Assembly: GCA_900770525.1 (NCBI GenBank)
Contig: CAAHDT010000013.1
Coordinates: forward strand, 1 to 38,440
DNA length: 38,440 nt
Direction: 5' to 3'
Origin: Candidatus Gastranaerophilales bacterium
GTDB lineage: Bacteria; Cyanobacteriota; Vampirovibrionia; Gastranaerophilales; Gastranaerophilaceae
The position numbers were made by a program, and so were the translations under genes. This document shows, piece after piece, positions 15,939-24,046 of this stretch. Each line of letters begins with the position of its first letter. The first letter of the stretch is position 1. The notes below the pieces were generated by a model, which was not told the DNA's origin, did not search any database, and saw only the letters and a list, made by a program, of their open reading frames with translations.

Positions 15939-17036
15939 ATGGGATTATCAAAAATTGCACGTACTATTGCGACAAAAGCCGGCAATCGTTTAGGATTTTA
16001 TTCTAAAAAACAATCAGTGGACATTTCAATTAATATCGGGAAAGAACTTGTTGATTTATCAAGAGCCGGCAAACAAATAAACAAAGAACTTGTACAATCA
16101 ACAATTAAAAAACATGCGCCAAAAGTAAAAGTAAATATTATTACTGATAAAGATGAGTTTAAGCAATTACTACAAAATGCAGGCGAAAATGTTGAAAATT
16201 TAGAGGCAGCAGCAAACGGTTATGCTGCATTGAGTTTTAGCTTTGGAAAAGGAGCAAAAGGGATATTTGTTCCAAGCTTAGGTACTGAAAGGGGAATTTC
16301 GCATTTTGCCCATGAATTTGAACATTATATGTACAATGAACATACACCAAAACGAAATCTTGCCATTAAAACTGCTAGAAAAATGGCAAAATTAGAAGAA
16401 AAATTTAAAAAAGCAAAACCAACAAACAAACCTGAAACATATAACCAAATTTCTTTAGAAAATAAAATACAAAGATCTCTACGTGAATATTTTGGAATTA
16501 ATGATTTAAGTACAACCGGCGGACTAAAAGGAGTTGAACCGACTGCAGAAGGTGTAACTGAATTATTGAAAGGAAAGAATTTTACAGGCTTAACAAGTGA
16601 CAAACGAGTTGATGCGTATATTAGGACAATAACAAGGCACCACGTAAATCCAAAAAACAAAAACAGTTTTGCGAATTTACTACTCACAAAAACTACAATA
16701 GACGATGAAGCTCGTGCATACGGCGTTAGTGATGCTGTTAACCGATATATCTCAGGCACAAACGAAATAACTTGGGAAGGTTTAACCTCAGAAATCTACA
16801 AACGCGCAAGCAAAGTTTTAAAAGGTGACATGGCAAAAAGTTTGGGAACTCTCGGTAATACAAATAAGACCGAAGTAACTAAAGAAATTAAAACAGGATT
16901 ACCCAAAACATCATATACAGGTAAAAAAGCTCGAGATATATTACATAGTGCACTTAGAAAAGCATTTGGAAAACCACACAAAATAATAAAAATAAATGTC
17001 GGCTTATATGAGCAAGCTCATAAGGCAACCACTTAA
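15939..17036 (+). CDS. putative zinc metallopeptidase-like protein (HExxH)
   Basis: A 365-residue basic protein of no recognised family. It has no Sec signal or membrane segment. Residues 121-135 read SHFAHEFEHYMYNEH, containing HEFEH (125-129), a textbook HExxH zinc site preceded by a short strand (GIFVPSLG), as in zincin proteases. The third zinc ligand is not obvious; H135 or a downstream Glu or His are candidates. The C-terminal 200 residues are Lys/Thr-rich and helical. Its promoter and leader match those of the GNAT-like gene inside the flagellar cluster. It converges with bioF, the stop codons overlapping by 2 bp. Motif-based activity is a prediction; HExxH also occurs by chance. Confidence 0.5.
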   Translation: MGLSKIARTIATKAGNRLGFYSKKQSVDISINIGKELVDLSRAGKQINKELVQSTIKKHAPKVKVNIITDKDEFKQLLQNAGENVENLEAAANGYAALSFSFGKGAKGIFVPSLGTERGISHFAHEFEHYMYNEHTPKRNLAIKTARKMAKLEEKFKKAKPTNKPETYNQISLENKIQRSLREYFGINDLSTTGGLKGVEPTAEGVTELLKGKNFTGLTSDKRVDAYIRTITRHHVNPKNKNSFANLLLTKTTIDDEARAYGVSDAVNRYISGTNEITWEGLTSEIYKRASKVLKGDMAKSLGTLGNTNKTEVTKEIKTGLPKTSYTGKKARDILHSALRKAFGKPHKIIKINVGLYEQAHKATT

Positions 17037-18157
17037 TAACACATGCCTAATACTTTTATTAGAGTAGCCAAATCACCCTCTTCCATATCTGCAGTAAGCG
17101 AAAGTCGTAAGCGCGAAGTTCCCAAAGGTACGGTAGGCGGACGTATCGGTAAAGTGAAATAACCGTTTTGATATAAAATATTACTTACCTCAACAGTTTT
17201 ATCATTTTCACCTATTATCACAGGAATTATATGGCTGACACTCCCCATTTTTTCCCCGAGTTTCAACATTTTTTTGCGAATTTCGAATGTATTTGGCAAT
17301 TTATTTTCAATTATCCACTTTGAAAAAGCCACATTAATAGGTGGCAAAGATGTTGAAAATATAAACGAACGAGCTTTATTAATCAAATAATTAATTAAGA
17401 CTTTCTTACCGGTAACAAAAGCCCCCATAGAGCCGATAGCTTTGCCAAAAGTACCGACAATCAGGTCAATATCTTGTATTAAGTTTAATTTTTCAGCGAC
17501 TCCAAGCCCTCTTTCGCCAAATACTCCAAATGCATGCGCTTCATCCAAAACTAAAATACAATCATATTTTTTCTTAAGTTCAACAAGCCTCAATAAATTC
17601 GCGATATCTCCATCCATACTAAAAACACTTTCTGAAACAATCACAGCATTGTTGAAGTTATTTCTTTCTTTAACAAGTAACTTTTCAAGATTATCCATGT
17701 CATTATGCTTGTAACGAAAAAATTTTCCCTTAGCAAGTTGCATACCATCAATTATGCTGGCATGATTGAGCTTGTCAGAAAAAATAACATCGCCACTACC
17801 GGCAATCGAACTATTAATCCCGACATTTGCATGATAACCACTATTAAACAATAAAGTAGCCTCTGTTCTAAAAAGTTTCGTTATAAGATTTTCCAGTTCA
17901 CTATAAATTGGTAAAGTTCCCGTCAATAATCTGGCAGAAGCACTTCCAAACGTATATTTTGAACCGACTTCACTCAAAAATTCTTTAGTTATTTGTTCGT
18001 TATCTGCAAAACCGAGATAGTTATTAGAAGATAAATTCAGGAGTTTTTTATCGTCAACATAAATATATTTTCCACACTTACGCTCAAAGTTTTTTATTGA
18101 ACGTAAGTGTGAATTTTTCTCTAAACCATCAAGTGTTAATTCAAATTTTTCAAACAT
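17033..18157 (-). CDS. bioF: 8-amino-7-oxononanoate synthase-type aminotransferase
   Basis: A 374-residue PLP enzyme of the alpha-oxoamine synthase family, which condenses an amino acid with an acyl-CoA. Motifs: NLSSNNYLGFA (41-51), GSASARLLTG (71-80), SGYHAN (106-111), NHAS (131-134), DEAHAFGVFG (205-214) and the PLP lysine K239 in GTFGKAIG. Length and sequence favour BioF (biotin synthesis from alanine and pimeloyl thioester) over 2-amino-3-ketobutyrate ligase, though Kbl cannot be excluded. It lies 21 bp after cysK in the same direction with AGAGAAA upstream, so it is probably in one operon. No other biotin gene is nearby except a degenerate BioD-like protein at 35.6 kb. Confidence 0.82.
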   Translation of the reverse strand: MFEKFELTLDGLEKNSHLRSIKNFERKCGKYIYVDDKKLLNLSSNNYLGFADNEQITKEFLSEVGSKYTFGSASARLLTGTLPIYSELENLITKLFRTEATLLFNSGYHANVGINSSIAGSGDVIFSDKLNHASIIDGMQLAKGKFFRYKHNDMDNLEKLLVKERNNFNNAVIVSESVFSMDGDIANLLRLVELKKKYDCILVLDEAHAFGVFGERGLGVAEKLNLIQDIDLIVGTFGKAIGSMGAFVTGKKVLINYLINKARSFIFSTSLPPINVAFSKWIIENKLPNTFEIRKKMLKLGEKMGSVSHIIPVIIGENDKTVEVSNILYQNGYFTLPIRPPTVPLGTSRLRLSLTADMEEGDLATLIKVLGMCY

Positions 18158-18178
18158 AATTTTCTCTAATAAAAATAC

Positions 18179-19096
18179 TTAGTCAAACAAACCACAAGTA
18201 AGGTATCTTTCTCCGGAATCAGGCAAAATTGCAACAATTAATTTACCTTTATTTTCAGGTCTTTTTGATAATTCTATTGCAGCATATACATTTGCACCAC
18301 AAGAAATTCCTGACAAAATTCCTTCTTCACGTGCTAACCGTTTTGAAATTTCAAAAGCATCTTCGTTTTTTACTGCAATAATCTCATCCACGACACTTCT
18401 GTCAAAATTTTTCGGAACAAAATTTGCACCAATACCTTGAATTTTGTGCGCACCGGCAGGTTGTCCGGCTAAAACTTGTGAAGTATAAGGCTCAACCGCA
18501 ACAGCTTTAATGTCAGGATTTTTAGCTTTCAGACCTTTTGCGATACCTGATATTGTACCACCGGTACCAACACCTGCAACAACAATATCAACTTTACCAT
18601 CTGTATCATGCCAGATTTCTTCTGCAGTTGTCACTGTGTGCATATCAGGGTTTGCAGGATTGCAGAACTGTTGTAAAATTATTGAATTTGGAATTTCTTT
18701 AGATAGAGCTTCTGCCTTGTCAACAGCGCCCTGCATACCTTTTGCTCCATCTGTCAACACTAATTCTGCACCATATGCCCTTAAAAGCATTCTACGTTCT
18801 TCACTCATAGTTTCCGGCATGGTTAGTATAATTTTATACCCTTTTACTGCACAAACAAAAGCAAGTCCTATTCCCATATTTCCGCTTGTAGGCTCAATAA
18901 TCGTTGTATCTTTTTTAATCAAACCTTCTTTTTCAGCTTGCATAATCATGTTCAAGGCCGGTCTATCTTTTACGGAACCGGCAGGATTTTTGCTCTCAAT
19001 TTTGGCAACAACCATTGCAACTCCATTATTTAGTTTATTTATTTTTACAAGTGGAGTATTCCCTACAAGTTCTAACATATTATCTGCAATTTTCAT
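18179..19096 (-). CDS. cysK: cysteine synthase A
   Basis: A 305-residue O-acetylserine sulfhydrylase, a PLP enzyme making cysteine from O-acetylserine and sulfide. The start MLELVGNTPLVKI (7-19), the PLP lysine K43 in NPAGSVKDRP (37-46), the phosphate loop GTGGTISG, and the C-terminal SGISCGANVYAA and LPDSGERYL segments are all present. One oddity: the substrate loop, usually PTSGNTG, reads PTSGNMG (69-75). CysM enzymes also share this fold, but overall similarity favours CysK. GGGGG lies just upstream of the ATG. It leads the cysK-bioF pair. Confidence 0.92.
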   Translation of the reverse strand: MKIADNMLELVGNTPLVKINKLNNGVAMVVAKIESKNPAGSVKDRPALNMIMQAEKEGLIKKDTTIIEPTSGNMGIGLAFVCAVKGYKIILTMPETMSEERRMLLRAYGAELVLTDGAKGMQGAVDKAEALSKEIPNSIILQQFCNPANPDMHTVTTAEEIWHDTDGKVDIVVAGVGTGGTISGIAKGLKAKNPDIKAVAVEPYTSQVLAGQPAGAHKIQGIGANFVPKNFDRSVVDEIIAVKNEDAFEISKRLAREEGILSGISCGANVYAAIELSKRPENKGKLIVAILPDSGERYLTCGLFD

Positions 19097-19191
19097 AAAA
19101 CCCCCTTCTTTCTCATAATACTAATACAAAAATTTTATTTGCAAAATAACTTTTAGGGGAGTAGAATTTTATACACACTGGAATTAATATT

Positions 19192-19815
19192 ATGTTAAAA
19201 TACTTTAAATTTTTTATTAAAAATCACCTTGACTTTAAAATATATAATTGCACATGGCTTTCTATAATAGTTGCAATTATGGTGATACCTTGCGTATTAT
19301 TTTTACCACAGCACTTTGGCTATGAAAACGGTTTATTAGAAAACATTCAAATGCTAACACTATTTATAGGCTTGATACTTGCAATAAAAGCTAAAATAAA
19401 CAAACAGTTTTTCTATTTTGTGGCAATGGTTATAGGAATTTTGGCAATACGGGAAGTAAATTGCGGTAGAACTTTATTCTTCCCTATTCCGGGAGAAGTT
19501 AATGCATACTACTCTTGGAAAGACATAAAATACGGTTGGCTTGCACACCCGATTTATGGTATTTACATGGCTTATGTTGCTTTTTATTTTTTTAAAAATA
19601 AATTATTCATAAATTTATTAAACTATATTAAAAAAGTAAAATTTCCGATTTGGAACATTGTTTTAATGATAACCGGCATGGGACTTGGTTTATATGCCGA
19701 AAAAGTTATGGAAAATTTTGTGTTTGAAGAAATTTCAGAACTTTTGTTTTATGTTTCACTAGTTGGAATAATTTATTTATATGCGTATAATAAAAACTTT
19801 GAAATTAGCGAATAG
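19192..19815 (+). CDS. integral membrane protein of unknown function
   Basis: A 207-residue inner-membrane protein with about six hydrophobic segments (near 24-40, 52-66, 72-86, 114-132, 149-168, 181-196). Conserved-looking polar points lie between them: GYENGLLENIQMLTL (43-57) and REVNCGRTLFFPIPGE (87-102). An E-rich turn between helices 1 and 2 and an R-E pair after helix 3 suggest a small enzyme-like or transport membrane protein, but I do not recognise the family. Its 3' end overlaps the convergent tatD gene by 11 bp. The start has a weak GGAA and an upstream TATACA; both are modest. Confidence 0.6.
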   Translation: MLKYFKFFIKNHLDFKIYNCTWLSIIVAIMVIPCVLFLPQHFGYENGLLENIQMLTLFIGLILAIKAKINKQFFYFVAMVIGILAIREVNCGRTLFFPIPGEVNAYYSWKDIKYGWLAHPIYGIYMAYVAFYFFKNKLFINLLNYIKKVKFPIWNIVLMITGMGLGLYAEKVMENFVFEEISELLFYVSLVGIIYLYAYNKNFEISE

Positions 19816-20566
19816 AAAAAACATCTTTTGCGTTTTTTGATGTTGCCTCAGCGACTTCTTCATAAGATATTCCGCGAAGTTTCGCTATCTCTTCTGCGAC
19901 ATACCTGACATAAGCAGGCTGGTTCTCACTCCCCCTATATGGAACAGGAGTTAAATACGGTGCGTCTGTTTCTAAAAGAAGTCTGTCTAGCGGAACATCA
20001 ATTGCGACGTCTTTTGTTTTTATAGCTTTTTTAAAAGTTACAACTCCGCCTAATGCAACATACCAACCCTCTTTTAAACATTCTCTTGCAAATTCTACAC
20101 TTCCTGAAAAACAGTGCATTACAACTTTGGAAGTTTTATTATATTCTTTTAAAATATCAAAAGTATCTTTATGCGCCTCTCTATCGTGAATTGAAATCGG
20201 AAGATTTAATTCATTTGCCAATTTCACCTGTTTTATAAAAACTTCTTTTTGCAAGTCATTAAAACTTTTATCCCAATAATAATCTAACCCGATTTCTCCA
20301 ATTGCAATAATTTTTTCACTTTTAGAATACTCTCTTATTTTGTCAAGGATAGAATCATCCCAATCTTTCACCTCTGATGGATGAACTCCAAGCATTCCGT
20401 ATACATTATCGTATTTTTGCGCTAATTCATAAATTTTATCGATATCTTTTGGATAAGCGCAAGGAACAAGTAATTTTTGAACATCGTGTTGCGCTGCGTT
20501 CTTCAAAACCTCTTCAAGAGAAATTCCTTCAATACAATCTATGTGAGTATGGGTATCAATTAGCAT
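19805..20566 (-). CDS. tatD: TatD-family metal-dependent hydrolase/DNase
   Basis: A 253-residue TIM-barrel hydrolase. All metal ligands are visible: H6 and H8 in DTHTHID, E91 in GEIGLDY, H127 in SIHDRE, H151 in MHCFSG, and D201 in ETDAPYLTPVPYRG. TatD proteins are Mg-dependent 3'-5' nucleases linked to DNA repair and tRNA quality control. AGAGGAAAA precedes the ATG, with a minus-strand TATAAT at 20599-20594. It is divergent from the gatD-like gene, with about 66 bp between. Confidence 0.93.
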   Translation of the reverse strand: MLIDTHTHIDCIEGISLEEVLKNAAQHDVQKLLVPCAYPKDIDKIYELAQKYDNVYGMLGVHPSEVKDWDDSILDKIREYSKSEKIIAIGEIGLDYYWDKSFNDLQKEVFIKQVKLANELNLPISIHDREAHKDTFDILKEYNKTSKVVMHCFSGSVEFARECLKEGWYVALGGVVTFKKAIKTKDVAIDVPLDRLLLETDAPYLTPVPYRGSENQPAYVRYVAEEIAKLRGISYEEVAEATSKNAKDVFSIR

Positions 20567-20616
20567 TTTTCAATTTTCCTCTTTTTACATTAAATTATAC
20601 CACACCATAAAATTTG

Positions 20617-20635
20617 TGCTATAATTCGACTTATG
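20617..20635 (+). promoter_or_regulatory. extended -10 promoter, near-leaderless gatD mRNA
   Basis: TGC-TATAAT (20617-20625) lies 7 nt before the ATG at 20633, with no Shine-Dalgarno. Confidence 0.5.
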
Positions 20636-21367
20636 GAAGAGAAAAATTTAAAAATTTCAATCGCGCATTTGTACCCAAAATTGCTTAACTTATATGGGGA
20701 TATAGGGAATATTATTACTCTAAAAAAACGTTGCGAATGGCGCGGAATAAATGTTGAATTTGAAGAAATAGGAATAGGTGATAAAATCAACGAACACGAC
20801 ATTTATTTTATCGGCGGAGGACAAGACAAACAACAAGAAGAAGTTGCAGACGAACTTTACAAACAAAAAGATTTTTTAACAGAAGAGCGTGACAGAAACA
20901 CGGTATTTTTAGGTATATGCGGAGGCTATCAGTTATTCGGGCATTACTATCAACCACACAACAAAGAACGCTTAAACGGAATCAGCCTAATGGATGCATA
21001 TACTGTCGCCGGAAACAAAAGATTTATCGGAAATGTTACCGCTGAAACAGATTTTCTAACCCCAAATACTCTTGTAGGATTTGAAAATCACAGCGGACTA
21101 ACATACATCCAAGGAGAAACAAAACCTTTGGCAAGAGTCATTGTCGGGAACGGCAACAACGGACAGGATAAGACAGAAGGCGGAAGATATAAAAACGTAT
21201 TCGGAACATATCTTCACGGCTCTTTTTTGCCTAAAAACCCTCATTTTGCAGATTATATGATTGAACTTGCATTAGAAAAACGTTATGGAGAAAAAATTCA
21301 GCTCCAAAAACTTGACGATTCACTTGAATTAAAAACGCACAAGTCACTTGTCGGTAAAGCTTATTAA
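20633..21367 (+). CDS. gatD: GatD-like type I glutamine amidotransferase
   Basis: A 244-residue CobB/CobQ-type glutaminase. The nucleophile C96 lies in FLGICGGYQLFG (93-103), and the catalytic His is H195 in FGTYLHGSFLPKNP (190-203). The N-terminus (ISIAHLYPKLLNLYGDIGN, 9-27) is characteristic of GatD, which supplies ammonia to MurT for amidation of lipid II glutamate in peptidoglycan. In Firmicutes murT is directly upstream; here the upstream gene is divergent tatD and the downstream gene is fliI, so any partner is elsewhere. A role outside cell-wall amidation cannot be excluded. Confidence 0.82.
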   Translation: MEEKNLKISIAHLYPKLLNLYGDIGNIITLKKRCEWRGINVEFEEIGIGDKINEHDIYFIGGGQDKQQEEVADELYKQKDFLTEERDRNTVFLGICGGYQLFGHYYQPHNKERLNGISLMDAYTVAGNKRFIGNVTAETDFLTPNTLVGFENHSGLTYIQGETKPLARVIVGNGNNGQDKTEGGRYKNVFGTYLHGSFLPKNPHFADYMIELALEKRYGEKIQLQKLDDSLELKTHKSLVGKAY

Positions 21368-21376
21368 TTCAAATTC

Positions 21377-21413
21377 TTGTATTTTTTGAAAAAAGCATTA
21401 TAATTTTGTTATG
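21377..21413 (+). promoter_or_regulatory. promoter of fliI, predicted leaderless
   Basis: TTGTAT (21377-21382), 16 nt, TATAAT (21399-21404), then exactly 6 nt to the ATG at 21411. No Shine-Dalgarno is present. Confidence 0.6.
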
Positions 21414-22763
21414 GGTGAAATAAATATTGATACCTCAAATCTTGACGAACTGAAAAAACGAGTTCATGACAAACTTGAACAAACTGAATTATTCAAGTTC
21501 AAAGGAACCGTATCCAAACTTTTGGGATTAACAGTAGAAGTAAAACTCCCTGGACTTAAAGTCGGAGATTTATGTTACATAGAAACTAACACAGGAGAAC
21601 GTAAGCCCGCAGAAGTTCAAGCATTCAAAGGTGAAGCCGCCCAACTGTTGCTATTACTTGACGGAAACGGAATCGGACAAGGCAGTAAAGTTATCGCAAC
21701 AGGCAAACCTATTATTATCCCTGTCGGAGATTTTTTGCTCGGCAGATTGATTAATCCGATGGGAGAACCAATTGATGGCAAACCGATGGACACAACAGGT
21801 GCTACTTGGCGCCCAATAGAAGGCCCTCCCCCAGGCCCTTTTGAAAGACCTATTATTACCGAACAATTTTCGACAGGTGTTCGTGCAATAGATGCCTGCA
21901 TGACAATGGGTTGCGGTCAGCGTTTAGGGCTATTCGCCGGTTCAGGGGTTGGGAAAAGTACCCTACTTGGCATGATTGCAAGAAATTCTGATGCAGATGT
22001 TAACGTTGTAGCCCTAATCGGAGAACGCGGAAGAGAAGTTAAAGAATTTGTAGAAGATTCTCTTGGCGAGGAAGGTATGGCAAAATCCGTACTCGTTTGC
22101 TCAACAGGCGACCAACCTCCATTGATTAGACAAAAAGCACTTTTAACCGCAACTGCCGTTTGTGAATATTTTAGAGATCAGGGGAAAAAGGTGTTCTTGA
22201 TGACAGATACCGTTACACGTTGCGCAATGGCAGGTCGTGAAGTAGGGTTGTCATTAGGTGAACCCCCTACAATGAAGGGCTATCCACCATCAATATTTTC
22301 TTGGTTACAAAAAGTTCTTGAACGTGCCGGAAATAGCCCAAAAGGTTCCATCACGGCACTATATACAGTATTGATGGAAGGTGATGATATTTCGGATCCG
22401 ATTGTAGATATTGTGCGCGGTATTGTTGACGGTCACATCTTTTTGTCAAGAAAAGTTGCAGAAAGCAACCACTATCCGGCAATCGATGTTTTAGGAAGTA
22501 TTTCCAGACTTATGTCTGCGATTGCAACTCCGGAACACAAAGAAGCTGCCGCTAAAATGAGAAAAATTCTTGCAATGTACCGTGAAAACAAAGATCTTAT
22601 TGATGTTGGTATGTATCAACCGGGGTCTAACCCAAAACTTGATACTGCAATTCAGATGATGCCACAAGTAAACGCGTTTTTACAACAACGAACATCTGAC
22701 AGCGTTACAATGGAAACAACGATTCAAACCCTTGTTGATATGATGAGAAATGTTGATATTTAA
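21411..22763 (+). CDS. fliI: flagellum-specific export ATPase FliI
   Basis: A 450-residue F1-beta-like ATPase of the type III export apparatus. Walker A is GSGVGKST (177-184), followed by the ALIGERGREVKEFVED segment (about 199-214), Walker B VFLMTDTVTR and the arginine-finger region. GEPPTMKGYPPSIFSWLQKVLERAG and the signature DEHIFLSRK-like stretch (here VDGHIFLSRKVAE) separate FliI/SctN from F-type ATPases. Length is normal. It is cut off from fliJ by three opposite-strand genes and one secreted-protein gene, which is unusual because fliI and fliJ are normally adjacent. It should work with FliH and FlhA of the first block. Confidence 0.95.
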   Translation: MGEINIDTSNLDELKKRVHDKLEQTELFKFKGTVSKLLGLTVEVKLPGLKVGDLCYIETNTGERKPAEVQAFKGEAAQLLLLLDGNGIGQGSKVIATGKPIIIPVGDFLLGRLINPMGEPIDGKPMDTTGATWRPIEGPPPGPFERPIITEQFSTGVRAIDACMTMGCGQRLGLFAGSGVGKSTLLGMIARNSDADVNVVALIGERGREVKEFVEDSLGEEGMAKSVLVCSTGDQPPLIRQKALLTATAVCEYFRDQGKKVFLMTDTVTRCAMAGREVGLSLGEPPTMKGYPPSIFSWLQKVLERAGNSPKGSITALYTVLMEGDDISDPIVDIVRGIVDGHIFLSRKVAESNHYPAIDVLGSISRLMSAIATPEHKEAAAKMRKILAMYRENKDLIDVGMYQPGSNPKLDTAIQMMPQVNAFLQQRTSDSVTMETTIQTLVDMMRNVDI

Positions 22764-22782
22764 TATCTTAATATATCGATTT

Positions 22783-23925
22783 TTATAGTAAAATCGGCTG
22801 AGATTTTGCCATTTCTTGCCATTTCTCCAACCATTCACCATGCAAGTCCATTGGGGTATCCCCAGTAACATATTTGCCATTATTTTTTAGGTAAAGGAGT
22901 TTTCGAATATTCTGCATAGACTCAGAACTTACTATTTTTTTACCATTTACAGTTTTAGAGACAATTGTTTTTTCAATTTCTTCTCTGGTCAAACCTGTAT
23001 TTGTTTGCCAATGCTTTATATACCGCTCAATTTGATCAGCAGACACTTCATTTTCTTGCGGAAGTATCCTAAAACCACTCTTATAATGGAATGGGAATGC
23101 ATCAGCTACCGCACAAATTTCAACAGTATCCATGCCCTCTTGCATCATACGTTCAACAGCAATTTGATGAGCACGCAAGCCAATCCCTGAAAATCTTCCG
23201 TTATTGCCTTTTGAATCCATCCAATCGGATACTATTTTGTTATTAACTTTATCAAGTTTAAATGAGCGTTGACCAACGAGTTCGTACTCGTTTGCAGAAT
23301 TTTTAACAAAAATTCCCCATCTTTCTAAAGTTTTCACCTCAGCCGGTGACACATCCAAAGCACCATAAGGATCCGGACCTTTAGCCAAGCAACGAACATA
23401 TGCTTCTTGAGGTTTACCAGTCTTTTTATCAATAATAGTTGTTACATGATATTCATCTTCATTAAGCCTCCTTGTAGGGGCAAATTCAGGCGAATACAAC
23501 TTTTTCATAGTTTTGGATTCTTCTATTGCAGATTTTGGAAGAGGTTTTGCATTTTTGAAATAATCAACAACTTTCTTCTCATAATCACGAAGCCTTTGAG
23601 TAATTGTAGACAAATTTATATCAGAACCTGTAAAAATCTGCTTACCATCATTTCCCCTAATATGCAAACCGCTGACACTCACAGGAAAAGTTAAATTCAA
23701 TTGCCCTGATTTTTTAGCTAAGGCAATTTCCCCTGAAGGAATCCAAATTGTGTGTCCTGTATTAGCAAAGCTCGGCAAGTTACAAGACCCAGTACGCAAT
23801 TTTTTAAACGCTGAACCAACTTTTTCGAATTCACCCTTGCCAATAGTTTCTTGTAGAGCTTTTCTGTTTGCAATTGTAAAACCATTGTAAACCAAATTTC
23901 TAAGACTACTAATTTTAAAACTCAT
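22783..23925 (-). CDS. GNAT acetyltransferase-like protein with long N-terminal region
   Basis: A 380-residue protein, no signal peptide or membrane segment. Residues about 150-290 look like a GNAT fold. The acetyl-CoA loop (R/Q)xxGxG/A appears as RFSGIG (244-249), followed by helix LRAHQIAVERMMQEG, strand VEICAV, and the terminal FHYKSGF motif (279-285), as in N-acetyltransferases. The N-terminal 130 residues and the C-terminal 90 (with DLHGEWLEKWQEM) match nothing I know. It sits between fliI and fliJ on the opposite strand, and its promoter and leader match those of the HExxH gene. The lack of a Sec signal and the position make export through the flagellar apparatus a possibility, inferred only. 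GGGGA precedes the ATG. Confidence 0.55.
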   Translation of the reverse strand: MSFKISSLRNLVYNGFTIANRKALQETIGKGEFEKVGSAFKKLRTGSCNLPSFANTGHTIWIPSGEIALAKKSGQLNLTFPVSVSGLHIRGNDGKQIFTGSDINLSTITQRLRDYEKKVVDYFKNAKPLPKSAIEESKTMKKLYSPEFAPTRRLNEDEYHVTTIIDKKTGKPQEAYVRCLAKGPDPYGALDVSPAEVKTLERWGIFVKNSANEYELVGQRSFKLDKVNNKIVSDWMDSKGNNGRFSGIGLRAHQIAVERMMQEGMDTVEICAVADAFPFHYKSGFRILPQENEVSADQIERYIKHWQTNTGLTREEIEKTIVSKTVNGKKIVSSESMQNIRKLLYLKNNGKYVTGDTPMDLHGEWLEKWQEMAKSQPILL

Positions 23926-23987
23926 TATAAAATCCCCATAATATTCCCCTGTATATTTATAAAAACATTTACCCCACGAAAATTGCC
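23926..23987 (-). promoter_or_regulatory. shared promoter/leader of the GNAT-like gene
   Basis: Minus strand: GGCAATTTT (23987-23979), TATAAA starting 26 nt further, then ACAGGGGAATATTATGGGGA. Offsets and leader match 15875-15938. A third, weaker copy (GGCAATTT at 25731-25724, TATTAA box) precedes the gene ending at 25299. Confidence 0.5.
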
Positions 23988-24013
23988 TAAAAGTTATTGG
24001 TTTGTAAAAAATA

Positions 24014-24037
24014 AAAAGGGCAGACGAATATCTGCCC
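24014..24037 (-). terminator. terminator of the EF-hand gene
   Basis: GGGCAGA (24018-24024) pairs with TCTGCCC (24031-24037). On the minus strand a TTTTTATTTTTT tail follows, so it separates the EF-hand transcript from the GNAT-like gene. Confidence 0.88.
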
Positions 24038-24046
24038 TTTTGTATA

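Noticed and set aside
18510..19118. Open frame of 202 codons on the plus strand over cysK
   Set aside because: Antisense to a full-length cysK with all motifs; no ribosome site or recognisable product.
22777..22796. Hairpin CGATTTT/AAAATCG between fliI and the GNAT-like gene as a terminator
   Set aside because: The stem is AT-rich and short, without a T tract on either strand; it also overlaps the GNAT-like stop codon.
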